Shown in pieces: positions 55,847-64,000 of a DNA stretch of 64,000 nucleotides. How positions within the stretch are numbered: the stretch's first letter is position 1; each line of letters opens with the position of its first letter. This DNA comes from Odoribacter sp. AF15-53 (GTDB lineage Bacteria; Bacteroidota; Bacteroidia; Bacteroidales; Marinifilaceae), in NCBI RefSeq assembly GCF_003479425.1, contig NZ_QUHC01000001.1:496001-560000 (forward strand), given 5' to 3'. Under the pieces are notes generated by a model. It saw only the letters and a list, made by a program, of their open reading frames with translations. It was not told the DNA's origin and searched no databases. Position numbers and translations under genes: made by a program.

Positions 55847-57148
55847 ATGGAAAGCATTAAACTTGACTACTCGAAAGTCTTATCGTTCGTTGGGGAAAAA
55901 GAGATTTCCGCGCAACAGGAAAAGGCAATTAAAGCCTTAAAGAGTTTGAAAAACGGGACTTGCAAAGGAAGTGATTTCCTGGGCTGGCTAGATCTCCCCG
56001 TTCAGATTACCGAGAACGAATTGGAACGAATTTCCAGTTGTACCGACAGGTTGAGAGAACAAACCGACGTGGTTGTCATCATCGGCATCGGGGGGTCTTA
56101 TCTGGGTGCCAAAGCCGTGATCGAGGCGATGTCCGGTAGTTTTGATGTCTATTCGGGAACCAGAGTCGTTTTTGCCGGGAATAATGTCAGCGAGGATTAT
56201 TTATATGAATTGCAGGCGTTTTTGAAAGACAAGAAATTCGGGATATGCGTGATCTCCAAATCGGGAACGACAACCGAGCCTGCCGTGGCTTTCCGTTTAT
56301 TGAAGGACCAGTTGATCGAACAGGAAGGAGTGGCGGTTTCGAGAGAGAGAATAGTTGCAATCACCGACGAGAAGAAAGGAGCTTTGCGGGCAATGGCCGA
56401 TAAAGAGGAATACGAGACATTCGTGATTCCCGATAACGTGGGTGGGCGCTATTCCGTGCTGACCCCGGTGGGTTTACTACCCGTCGCCCTGGCCGGGTTG
56501 GATATCCGTTCTCTGGTAAAAGGTGCCGTGGATATGTGGAGTTGCATGAAGGAAAGTGACGCGAAACTTGCTGTCACCTACGCTTCCGTTCGGAACGCCT
56601 TGTACGAGAAGGGATACGTGATCGAGATCACGGTAAATTTCAACCCGAAACTGCATTATGTCGCTGAATGGTGGAAACAACTATACGGCGAGAGCGAGGG
56701 AAAGGAAAGCAAGGGTATCTTCCCCGCCAGTGTTGATTTCACGACGGATTTGCATTCCATGGGACAGTATATACAGGAAGGGCGTCGGAATCTGTTCGAG
56801 ACGGTTCTTTCTATCGAGAAGACGAAATATAGGGTGCAAGTGCCTTGTGATGCCCACGATCTGGATAAATTGAACTATCTGGCGGGTAAACGTGTTGACG
56901 AGGTGAATAAAATGGCCGAACTGGGTACTCAACTGGCTCACGTGGAAGGTGGGGTCCCGAACATGAGGGTTATTATCCCGGAATTGACCGAATATTACCT
57001 GGGGCAGTTATTCTATTTCTACGAGATGGCCTGTGCTATATCCGGCGGAATCCTTGGCGTGAACGCTTTTGACCAGCCGGGAGTGGAGGCGTACAAGAAC
57101 AACATGTTCATGTTGCTTGGTAAACCGGGATACGAGAAAAGAAGCTAA
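55847..57148 (+). CDS. pgi: Glucose-6-phosphate isomerase
   Basis: 433 residues, the short Bacillus-like class. Motifs: [54 protein letters not shown], and the C-terminal catalytic Lys region [14 protein letters not shown]. It interconverts glucose 6-phosphate and fructose 6-phosphate. Its stop codon abuts the 9-bp word array that starts at 57149. Confidence 0.95.
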   Translation: MESIKLDYSKVLSFVGEKEISAQQEKAIKALKSLKNGTCKGSDFLGWLDLPVQITENELERISSCTDRLREQTDVVVIIGIGGSYLGAKAVIEAMSGSFDVYSGTRVVFAGNNVSEDYLYELQAFLKDKKFGICVISKSGTTTEPAVAFRLLKDQLIEQEGVAVSRERIVAITDEKKGALRAMADKEEYETFVIPDNVGGRYSVLTPVGLLPVALAGLDIRSLVKGAVDMWSCMKESDAKLAVTYASVRNALYEKGYVIEITVNFNPKLHYVAEWWKQLYGESEGKESKGIFPASVDFTTDLHSMGQYIQEGRRNLFETVLSIEKTKYRVQVPCDAHDLDKLNYLAGKRVDEVNKMAELGTQLAHVEGGVPNMRVIIPELTEYYLGQLFYFYEMACAISGGILGVNAFDQPGVEAYKNNMFMLLGKPGYEKRS

Positions 57149-57260
57149 AGGGTTTATAAGGTTCATAAAGTTCGTAACTTTATGAACCTTACGAACCTTA
57201 TAAACTTTATAAACTTTATAAACTTTATAAACTTTATAAACTTTATAAACCTTACAAACT
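57149..57260. repeat. Inverted array of 9-bp CTTTATAAA words
   Basis: Three words in one orientation (57151-57176: GGTTTATAA, GGTTCATAA, AGTTCGTAA) turn into nine words in the other (57177-57257: CTTTATGAA, CCTTACGAA, CCTTATAAA, five CTTTATAAA, CCTTACAAA). The turn is almost immediate, so there is no core, and RNA from either strand would fold into a long hairpin. It fills the convergent pgi-thiF gap. The thiF stop codon lies in the last word. Confidence 0.85.
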
Positions 57261-57983
57261 CCTTGCTTTCTTCTGAATGGTAAAAGTAAGATAGGTATTG
57301 TTCAATATATCTATGGTTAATAACTTTCCGGAGAGTACACCCGGTTTTTCGAGAATAATTTTAATGGTTTCGTTTACTTGCAACGACCCGATAATTCCGG
57401 GAAGAGCGCCGATAACACCTGATGGCTGCGAGAAGTTCTTGATGTCATCGCTGTACTCGAAAAGGTCCCGGTAGGTAGGACCATCATGATAATTAAAAAC
57501 GGACAGTTGACCGCTGAATTCGCATATACTGCCGTAAATAAAAGGTTTATTTAATTCCACGCACGCGTCATTAATCAGGTAACGGGCATAGAGATTATCG
57601 GTCGCGTCTATGACAATATCATATTCTGAAATAATTTCCAGGGCGTTATCCTGCGATAGACGGGTTGTGTATGGGGTAATCCTGCAAAATGGATTTAACC
57701 GGTTTAATTTGTCCGCGGCAACGGTGGCTTTGGAGGTTCCCACGTGTGTCGTGTCGTACAGGATTTGCCGTTGCAGGTTGGACTCCGATACCACGTCGTC
57801 GTCCATGATGCCAACGTGACCGATTCCTGCGGCTGTCAAGTAGTATAATATGGGTGAGCCTAATCCTCCGGCTCCTACTACCAGCACGTTTGTAGCTTTA
57901 ATTTTTTCTTGTCCTCGAATTCCAATGTCTTGTAGGATAATATGTCGATTGTAACGTTCCTTTTCTTTAGAGGTTAGTGACAT
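57252..57983 (-). CDS. thiF: ThiF/MoeB/HesA-family adenylyltransferase lacking cysteines
   Basis: 243 residues. The ATP-binding NVLVVGAGGLGSPILYYL, the Arg finger region NLQRQILY and the metal-binding DATDN are intact, so it should adenylate a ThiS-like C-terminus. The zinc CxxC pairs and the catalytic cysteine region of ThiF/MoeB are absent: the usual CYRCL is TYRDL here, and the usual Cys before SGVxGxLPG is missing (FSQPSGVIGALPG). It is the last gene of the thiamine locus, separated from thiH by a recombinase gene. Its final two codons and stop are made by the repeat array. Confidence 0.85.
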   Translation of the reverse strand: MSLTSKEKERYNRHIILQDIGIRGQEKIKATNVLVVGAGGLGSPILYYLTAAGIGHVGIMDDDVVSESNLQRQILYDTTHVGTSKATVAADKLNRLNPFCRITPYTTRLSQDNALEIISEYDIVIDATDNLYARYLINDACVELNKPFIYGSICEFSGQLSVFNYHDGPTYRDLFEYSDDIKNFSQPSGVIGALPGIIGSLQVNETIKIILEKPGVLSGKLLTIDILNNTYLTFTIQKKARSL

Positions 57984-58019
57984 ATGCTGTTGAGTTAATT
58001 CTAATTTGTTTTACCAGAG

Positions 58020-58625
58020 TTATTTACATTCGTTGATGTGATGCTTGACAAATCGGTTTACCGTGCAGATGGATACCTTGTACTTCTTGGCTATTTTCTT
58101 GTAAGGTACGCAGTTGTCCATTAGCTCGATGATCTTTTCCTTGTTTTGTATCAGCACGTTTAATTGCGGGCAACTGCCGAACGGGCGGCCCAGTTTTATT
58201 CCTTCCGCTTTCCTCACGGCGAGAGCTTCTCTCGTACGGATTGAGATTAGGTTACGTTCGATTTCCGCCACCAGGCCGAAAGCGAAGCCCAGTATCTTGC
58301 TGTTCAAATTGTTCTCGAAAGTGTATCCTTCTTTCGTGCTATGGAGAACAATTTTACGCTGGATACAAGTGTTGATGATGTTCATGATGTCGATTAACGT
58401 CCTACTCAAACGTGATACTTCCGTGACGATAAGGCAGTCGCCCTCTTGTAAAGTTAGGAGGAGATCGCCGAGTTTCCGGTCGTTACTGTGTACTTTCCCA
58501 CTGACGACGTCGTGATACCACTTGTCAATATCAAGTCCCCGGTGGGCGGCAAATTTCTTGATCTCCTCCTCCTGATTTTCCAGGTGTTGTTTGTTTGTGC
58601 TGACTCGTAAATACGCAACTACCAT
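58020..58625 (-). CDS. Serine site-specific recombinase (Mpi/Hin-type invertase)
   Basis: 201 residues. The resolvase catalytic domain covers about 1-140: AYLRVSTNKQ with the nucleophile Ser, VVSGK, LIVTEVSRLSRTLIDIMNII (Arg pair), GFAFGLVAEIERNLISIRT. A C-terminal Hin-type helix-turn-helix follows (PYKKIAKKYKVSICTVNRFV). The size and the motif ENNLNSKILGFAFGLVAEIE recall the Bacteroides Mpi family, which inverts many promoters for phase variation. It interrupts the thiamine locus and has its own -7 box. No inverted-repeat pair matching known Mpi sites was recognised in this window. Confidence 0.92.
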   Translation of the reverse strand: MVVAYLRVSTNKQHLENQEEEIKKFAAHRGLDIDKWYHDVVSGKVHSNDRKLGDLLLTLQEGDCLIVTEVSRLSRTLIDIMNIINTCIQRKIVLHSTKEGYTFENNLNSKILGFAFGLVAEIERNLISIRTREALAVRKAEGIKLGRPFGSCPQLNVLIQNKEKIIELMDNCVPYKKIAKKYKVSICTVNRFVKHHINECK

Positions 58626-58654
58626 AATAATTTGATTTTAGAGAATTAAAAAGA

Positions 58655-58662
58655 CAAACGTA
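58655..58662 (-). promoter_or_regulatory. -7 promoter element of the recombinase gene
   Basis: TACGTTTG on the minus strand, 30 bp before the recombinase ATG; no clear -33 box. Confidence 0.5.
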
Positions 58663-58726
58663 GCAAAAGGAGGAGAATATTTATTGCTTTTCAAAAGTTA
58701 AAAGAAGTTATCATGTGTTCGTCCTT

Positions 58727-58885
58727 GGCGGGTTGCAGGTTACCGGTTGACTGGTTGCAAGTTACACGTTCTCTAACTTTGCTTATATCGTAGGTGAATT
58801 CATCGCTAAACGCTTTTATTCCTTGTACGTTTTGTCTCGAACTTGTAACCTGCTAACTTGTAACCTGCAACTCGCCGGAGGCGAA
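58727..58885. repeat. Inverted-array element with GTTACAA/TTGCAGGTT words
   Basis: The left arm (58727-58768) reads GGCGGGTTGCAGGTTACC and then GGTTGCAAGTTACACG. The right arm (58840-58885) is its reverse type: ACTTGTAACCTGC twice, then AACTCGCCGGAGGCG. The core between them is about 71 bp with no match elsewhere in the window. The right arm ends 4 bp from the thiH stop codon. Confidence 0.75.
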
Positions 58886-58889
58886 CTCC

Positions 58890-59999
58890 CTACATCCACG
58901 CGTCCCAATCCTTCCAGACGGGTTCGTATCCCTGTGCTTTAATGGCTTCAACCATTTCTTGCGGGGTACGGTTATCGTTAATAGCGAATTGTTCCAGCTC
59001 TTTGTGAGGTACGACGTATCCTCCCGGTTCCGTGCTTGATCCGGCACTCATCGAGGTGGCTCCCAGGTGCATCACGTGGTCCCGGAATTCCCGGCTTTCC
59101 CGCGTGGAAATGGAGATTTCTGCCTGTTGATCCAGTAGACGGTAGGCACAGATAAGTTGCACCATTTGCTTGTCGTTGATCGGGTCTTTAGGCATGAAAG
59201 CCCCGGCATGCGGGCGCAGGCGGGGGAGGGAGATCGAGTATTTGGAGCGCCAGTAGTTCTTTTCCAGGTATTTCAGGTGCAGGGCCGTGAAGAAGGAATC
59301 CGTACGCCAGTCTTCCAGCCCGAGCAAGGCCCCGATACCCATTTTCTGTACCCCGGCCGTGCATACCCTGTCGGGAGTTTCCAGACGATAACGGTAATTG
59401 GCCTTCCGTCCCTTGGGGTGATACAGCGGGTACTGTTTCTCGTTATACGTTTCCTGGTACACGCAGACGAAGCTTAACCCGGCCTCGTGCAGGCGAGCGT
59501 AATCGGCCGTGTCAAGGGGTTGCACTTCGAGGGCGATTTGCGAGAACTTGTCCCGCACGGCACGAATCACTTTCTCGTAATAGTCAACCGTCGTCACGGC
59601 GGGAGCCTCTCCCGAAACGAGTAGCAGGTGTTTGAATCCCCAACTCGTGATCACCTCGGTTTCCGCTTGTACTTCTTCCAGCGTGAGCATCTTGCGATGA
59701 ATCTCGTTATCGTGGTTGAAACCGCAGTAAACGCAGAAGTTCGTGCAATAGTTCGAAACGTAGAGCGGGATATACAGTTGAATGGTATTCCCGAATCTTT
59801 CGAGCGTGAGGCGGTTGGCTTCGATGGCCATGTCTTCCAGCAACGGGGTTGCCGCCGGGGAGATTAATGCCATGAAATCGTCTAGCGAGCGGTGCGGGTT
59901 GTTGATCGCCGCGATCGCGTCGTTCTTCGACTTATCCATGATGTTTTGTTTCACATCGTCCCAGTCGTAGGTTTTAAGGGTATCGTAAAATGAATTCAT
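58890..59999 (-). CDS. thiH: 2-iminoacetate synthase (tyrosine lyase)
   Basis: 369 residues, radical SAM enzyme. Cluster motif YCTNFCVYCGF has Cys85, Cys89 and Cys92 (Cx3Cx2C). HLLLVSGEAP, EVQPLDTADYARL and the C-terminal ThiC-associated-type region (CAYRLLDQQAEISISTRESR) fit ThiH. It cleaves tyrosine to dehydroglycine for thiazole synthesis with ThiG. It lies downstream of thiG, separated by a 250-bp repeat element. Confidence 0.95.
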   Translation of the reverse strand: MNSFYDTLKTYDWDDVKQNIMDKSKNDAIAAINNPHRSLDDFMALISPAATPLLEDMAIEANRLTLERFGNTIQLYIPLYVSNYCTNFCVYCGFNHDNEIHRKMLTLEEVQAETEVITSWGFKHLLLVSGEAPAVTTVDYYEKVIRAVRDKFSQIALEVQPLDTADYARLHEAGLSFVCVYQETYNEKQYPLYHPKGRKANYRYRLETPDRVCTAGVQKMGIGALLGLEDWRTDSFFTALHLKYLEKNYWRSKYSISLPRLRPHAGAFMPKDPINDKQMVQLICAYRLLDQQAEISISTRESREFRDHVMHLGATSMSAGSSTEPGGYVVPHKELEQFAINDNRTPQEMVEAIKAQGYEPVWKDWDAWM

Positions 60000-60009
60000 C
60001 TTCTTTTAG

Positions 60010-60248
60010 TTTATAAAGTTTGTAAGGTTCGTAAAGTTTATAAAGTTAGTGGACCCTGCGGGCGCTTTGTTTATGGCAACGAAGTTGTCAGTGATAAAGC
60101 TAACCGCGACAGGTCAGTGACATAAGGTTTATAACGTCCATAATATCCCCGGGGGAAGTTTTTAACAGTTTAAGCTATCATCGCCCATGTGCTCCTGCAG
60201 GGAGCGATAACTTTATAAACCTTATAACTTTATAAACTTTATAAACTC
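60010..60248. repeat. Inverted-array element, thiG-thiH gap (long, diverged core)
   Basis: The left array has TTTATAAAG, TTTGTAAGG, TTCGTAAAG, TTTATAAAG (60010-60045). The right array has CTTTATAAA, CCTTATAA, CTTTATAAA, CTTTATAAA (60211-60245). The 165-bp middle begins with GTGGACCCTGCGGGCGCTTT, related to the core at 61153, and holds hairpins GGCAACGAAGTTGTC and GCTCCTGCAGGGAGC. It also contains stray words (CATAAGG, TTTATAACG, TCCATAAT). Confidence 0.82.
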
Positions 60249-60249
60249 T

Positions 60250-61017
60250 TTAATCCAAAAAAGCCGTCAACGGTGAACTGGCTTGGGCGTGGCGATATTG
60301 TTTCGCCAGTTTTGCCTCGAAAGCCATGCGTCCGGCTTCAACGGCCAGTTTGAATGCCCGTCCCATTTCCACCGGGTTCGGGGATACGGCTATCGCGGTA
60401 TTCACTAACACGGCGGCGGCGCCCATTTCCATGGCGGCGGCGGCGTGAGAGGGAGCGCCGATTCCCGCGTCCACGATCACGGGGACATTACTTTGTTCGA
60501 TGATAATTTCGAGTAAATCCCGGGTAACAAGCCCTTTGTTGGTTCCGATCGGGGCGCCTAGCGGCATGACCGTGGCGGCACCCGCGTTTTCGAGGTGTTT
60601 ACACAATACCGGGTCGGCCTGAATGTAGGGTAACACCACGAAGCCCAGCTTTGCCAGTTCTTCCGTGGCTTTGAGGGTTTCGATCGGGTCGGGCAACAGG
60701 TATTTCGGGTCCGGGTGTATTTCCAGTTTCAACCAGTTTGTTCCCAGGGCTTCCCTGGCCAGTTGGGCGGCGAACACGGCTTCTTTTGCCGATCTCACGC
60801 CGGATGTGTTGGGTAACAGGGTGATATGAGGTGCTTGCAAATGAGCCAGAATATCATCTTCTTTGCCATCCATGTTTACACGTTTCAAGGCGACGGTTAC
60901 GAGTTGTGACTCCGAGGCCAGGATAGCGTCTTCCATGAGTTGATTTGATGCGAATTTACCGGTTCCGGTAAACAGGCGCGAGGTAAAAACTTTATCCGCG
61001 ATTTTTAATGCTTCCAT
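60250..61017 (-). CDS. thiG: Thiazole synthase
   Basis: 255 residues, TIM barrel. [12 protein letters not shown] opens the fold. The Schiff-base lysine is Lys97 in [10 protein letters not shown], and phosphate-binding glycines lie in [20 protein letters not shown] and [13 protein letters not shown]. It builds the thiazole phosphate of thiamine from DXP, dehydroglycine and ThiS-thiocarboxylate. Length is typical. Confidence 0.95.
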   Translation of the reverse strand: MEALKIADKVFTSRLFTGTGKFASNQLMEDAILASESQLVTVALKRVNMDGKEDDILAHLQAPHITLLPNTSGVRSAKEAVFAAQLAREALGTNWLKLEIHPDPKYLLPDPIETLKATEELAKLGFVVLPYIQADPVLCKHLENAGAATVMPLGAPIGTNKGLVTRDLLEIIIEQSNVPVIVDAGIGAPSHAAAAMEMGAAAVLVNTAIAVSPNPVEMGRAFKLAVEAGRMAFEAKLAKQYRHAQASSPLTAFLD

Positions 61018-61049
61018 TTATTAATTTTAGATTTAATGATTTTAATGAG

Positions 61050-61271
61050 TCCATAAAGTCCGTAAGGTCCATAAGGTCCATAAAGTCCATAAAGTCCATA
61101 AAGTCCATAAGGTCCATAAAGTCTATAAGGTCCATAAAGTCTATAAAGTCAATGGACCCCTGCGGGGCGCTTTGTCCACGGCAGCTTGGCTGCCGTTAAA
61201 CCCTGTCCGAAGTACTCCCGTGACTTTACGGACTTTATAGACTTTATAGACTTTATGGACCTTATGGACTC
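61050..61271. repeat. Inverted-array element, thiDE-thiG gap (TCCATAAAG words)
   Basis: Eleven consecutive 9-bp words of type TCCATAAAG or TCTATAAGG (61050-61148), a 75-bp core (61149-61223) with palindromes ACCCCTGCGGGG and CGGCAGCTTGGCTGCCG, then five reverse words CTTTACGGA, CTTTATAGA (twice), CTTTATGGA, CCTTATGGA (61224-61268). The core is the reverse complement of the core at 63286-63361. The thiDE stop codon (61262-61264) is inside the last word. Confidence 0.9.
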
Positions 61272-63226
61272 ATTTCCTCTTGAATTTGTTTTGTTTTTTC
61301 CGTTATGTCATCACTGTTTTTAAGCAGGGAGGAGAGGGCGATACCCGTTACCCCGGTGCTTAAAATCGGTTGAATATCATTTTCTCTAATACCGCCGATC
61401 GCGTGAATCGGGATATGAATGCCCGCTTTCCGGCAGGCGTCCAGGATATTCCGGTAGCCTTCGATCCCGAGTATGGGGCTGAGACGTTTTTTCGTTGACG
61501 TGTAGGTAAACGGGCCGAGACCGATATAGTCTACCTGTTGACGAAACCGGGCGACCACGTCCTCGAAAGTGTTGCAAGTACCCCCGATGATTTTCGTGTA
61601 ACCGAGAATCTTGCGGGCTTCGAGAGGATTCATGTCTTCCTTGCCGAGGTGTACCCCGTCGGCGTCCAGTTCCAGGGCGATGTCCACGTTGTCATTAACG
61701 AGGAACAGGGCCCCGTGACGCCGGCAAATCTCCTTCACGATTCGCCCGACGCGGGTAAACTCTTCCCGGGTGGCTTCTTTCATGCGCAGTTGTACCCAGC
61801 GACATCCTCCCCGGCACACGGCTTCCACCTGTTCGGGAATGGAAACGCCTTCCTTGTAATCCGTGATGTATTGCAGGGGAATCCGTGCCAGATCGACCGC
61901 GATCCCCGTGGCCTTCACCTGGTGGTGCATCCCCAGGTTGGTGTCGTTGGAACCGATGAAGTCCGAGACGTAGCGTTGCCCGTGCCGGCAGGCTTCGGGA
62001 AGCGGGTAACCGAGGGTAAGATACGAGGCGATGGCGGACGACAGGACGCATCCCGTCCCGTGTTTCCCGCTCGTGCCGCGGGTTACCGAGAAAGTGTATA
62101 CCTTGTCCCCGGTGATCAGCCGGTCGGAGGCCAGCGTTTCGGCATTGTGACCTCCTTTCCAGAGGATGTTGAGGCGCGATTCCCGCGCGATTTCCTGTAA
62201 TCGTGCCACGTCAGGATGACTTCCGAAAAGTGTTTCCAGTTCATCCGTGTTCGGGGTGATAAGATAAATCTTGTCCAGTATATCCTGCAACCGGCTTGCT
62301 TTTTCCCCGTCGTGGAATCGGAACCCGGCACTGGCTTTCAGGATCGGGTCCCAGATGATTTTCACCTTGGGCAAGGCCGTCGTGAGGTAAGTCACGATCT
62401 GGTCGAGCGAGTCGAAGCTCTCGATTAACCCGATCTTGACGAACGAGGGACTGAATTCCCGGAACGATACCTCGCACTGCCGGATGATTTCGCCCGGAGT
62501 CATCCATTTGGTTCCGAGGTACTCGTTCTGGTTCTGGAACGTGATGGCGCTACTTACCCCTAGCCCGTATACTCGACAACTTTCGAAAGTCTTGATGTCG
62601 GCCGTGACCCCGGCCCCGGAACTCTGGTCGAATCCCGCGATGCTCATCACCTCGTCGGGGAATATTTTCAGGAAGCGGGAAAGCGCTTCCGACGGTTTTT
62701 CCCAGATGTATCCCAGCAAGGCCACCCCGTCAAAACCGGTTTTCCGGCAGGCTGTCACCTTGTCGGGGGTGATCCCTCCCAGGGCCACGACGGGAACGGG
62801 GACCGTTTTCAACTTTTCTTTTAACAAGTTCAGGTCAAACGCGGTATTGTATCCCGGCTTGGATATACTGTCAAACACGGGGCTCAGGAACACGTAATCC
62901 GGGGTGAAGGCGAGCGACCCGATTTCCTCGAAGGAGTGACAGGACACGCTCACGTGCGGGTAGCGTTCCCGTTCCGTGAAGGTGGCGGCCTGATCGTGTT
63001 TCAGGTGGATACCTTTCAACCCGTATTCTTCAACCAGTTCGAAGTGATCATGCACGATAACGCGTTCCCGGAAACGAGGGGCAATCCCCCGGATAAAGTT
63101 TTCCAACGTTTCCCGGTCAGCCCCCGGTTTTCGCAAGTGCAACAGGTGCAGTCCGTTCTCGAAGAGCCGGTTCACGATCGACTCTTCGTCCGGCAGGGAA
63201 CGGGGTGGGGTGATGATGATAACCAT
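61262..63226 (-). CDS. TenI-ThiD-ThiE triple-domain thiamine biosynthesis protein
   Basis: 654 residues in one open frame. Residues 1-193 form a ThiE/TenI-like barrel (GLHLLHLRKPGA, VHDHFELVEEYGLKGIHL, VVALGGITPDKV), probably the thiazole tautomerase TenI. Residues about 194-436 form ThiD, the HMP/HMP-P kinase (SIAGFDQSSGAGVTADIKTF, and anion hole HGTGCVLSSAIAS at 389-401). Residues about 451-654 form ThiE (VQLRMKEATREEF, VNDNVDIALELDADGVHLGK, AIGGIRENDI), which joins the two halves of thiamine phosphate. Fusion would couple three late steps in one chain. It is transcribed after thiC and before thiG. Confidence 0.93.
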   Translation of the reverse strand: MVIIITPPRSLPDEESIVNRLFENGLHLLHLRKPGADRETLENFIRGIAPRFRERVIVHDHFELVEEYGLKGIHLKHDQAATFTERERYPHVSVSCHSFEEIGSLAFTPDYVFLSPVFDSISKPGYNTAFDLNLLKEKLKTVPVPVVALGGITPDKVTACRKTGFDGVALLGYIWEKPSEALSRFLKIFPDEVMSIAGFDQSSGAGVTADIKTFESCRVYGLGVSSAITFQNQNEYLGTKWMTPGEIIRQCEVSFREFSPSFVKIGLIESFDSLDQIVTYLTTALPKVKIIWDPILKASAGFRFHDGEKASRLQDILDKIYLITPNTDELETLFGSHPDVARLQEIARESRLNILWKGGHNAETLASDRLITGDKVYTFSVTRGTSGKHGTGCVLSSAIASYLTLGYPLPEACRHGQRYVSDFIGSNDTNLGMHHQVKATGIAVDLARIPLQYITDYKEGVSIPEQVEAVCRGGCRWVQLRMKEATREEFTRVGRIVKEICRRHGALFLVNDNVDIALELDADGVHLGKEDMNPLEARKILGYTKIIGGTCNTFEDVVARFRQQVDYIGLGPFTYTSTKKRLSPILGIEGYRNILDACRKAGIHIPIHAIGGIRENDIQPILSTGVTGIALSSLLKNSDDITEKTKQIQEEMSP

Positions 63227-63249
63227 ATATCTTGTAATTTTGGATATAG

Positions 63250-64000
<751 letters not shown>

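Noticed and set aside
58120..58880. Invertible promoter controlled by the adjacent recombinase
   Set aside because: The only inverted repeats nearby belong to a word family found elsewhere without recombinases, and no promoter lies in the core between them; kept only as a test in the findings.
61008..61199. Open frame on the plus strand encoding repeated SIKSIRS-type residues
   Set aside because: It is a by-product of the 9-bp word array (three codons per word) and overlaps the thiG start and an intergenic element; no signal or family pattern.
61050..61268. Possible CRISPR array
   Set aside because: Words are only 9 bp, contiguous, degenerate, and there are no spacers; no cas gene is in the window.

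Overview
The window looks like chromosomal DNA of a gut Bacteroidales. It carries SusC/SusD pairs with ECF sigma/FecR switches, a Bacteroides-type tryptophanase, many proteins of families largely confined to Bacteroidetes (DUF4923, DUF3078, DUF4831, DUF4294), and promoters of the TAnnTTTG type (best example TTTG-N19-TATATTTG in front of tRNA-Arg). The mix of several TlpA thioredoxins with SusC loci suggests Odoribacteraceae (Butyricimonas or Odoribacter); this placement is inference.

Layout. 1-4.5 kb: a leftward sigma/FecR/SusC locus whose SusC runs off the window. 4.6-8.5 kb: three tandem secreted TlpA-like thioredoxins. 8.5-28.9 kb: mostly housekeeping genes (rlmI, DEAD-box helicase, tnaA, tpx, tRNA-Arg, proS, pepT, a POT peptide transporter, NAD(P)H-hydrate repair, a ClC channel) with several envelope proteins. 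29.0-30.5 kb: a decayed APC-family (ArcD-like) antiporter pseudogene. 30.6-42.7 kb: a rightward sigma-FecR-SusC-SusD-lipoprotein-lipoprotein locus followed by an ABC ATPase and a fused GldF/GldG-like permease. 42.7-44.8 kb: a BlaI/BlaR1-type pair with twin operators. 45-57 kb: flotillin pair, tsaE, ald, lactate permease, gmhB, holA, yqgE, RNase P RNA, L-serine dehydratase, bifunctional nuclease, pgi. 57.2-64 kb: a leftward thiamine locus (thiC, a TenI-ThiD-ThiE triple fusion, thiG, thiH, thiF) with a serine recombinase between thiH and thiF.

The least explained signal is a set of intergenic elements built on one plan: two arrays of degenerate 7-9 bp words in opposite orientation around a variable core. 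They occupy the thiC/thiDE, thiDE/thiG, thiG/thiH and thiH/recombinase junctions and the pgi/thiF junction, flank rnpB, and recur near 9.7, 20.1, 39.3 and 50.3-50.9 kb. Two copies share a roughly 75 bp core in opposite orientation, yet have different array words that match between the two arms of each copy. Stop codons of thiF, the thiDE fusion, thiC and probably gmhB lie inside such repeats.

Functional themes: glycan or other nutrient capture under sigma/anti-sigma control with associated redox proteins; amino-acid catabolism (tryptophanase, serine dehydratase, alanine dehydrogenase, peptide uptake, PepT); and thiamine biosynthesis. All family calls come from reading the translated sequence, not from database searches.
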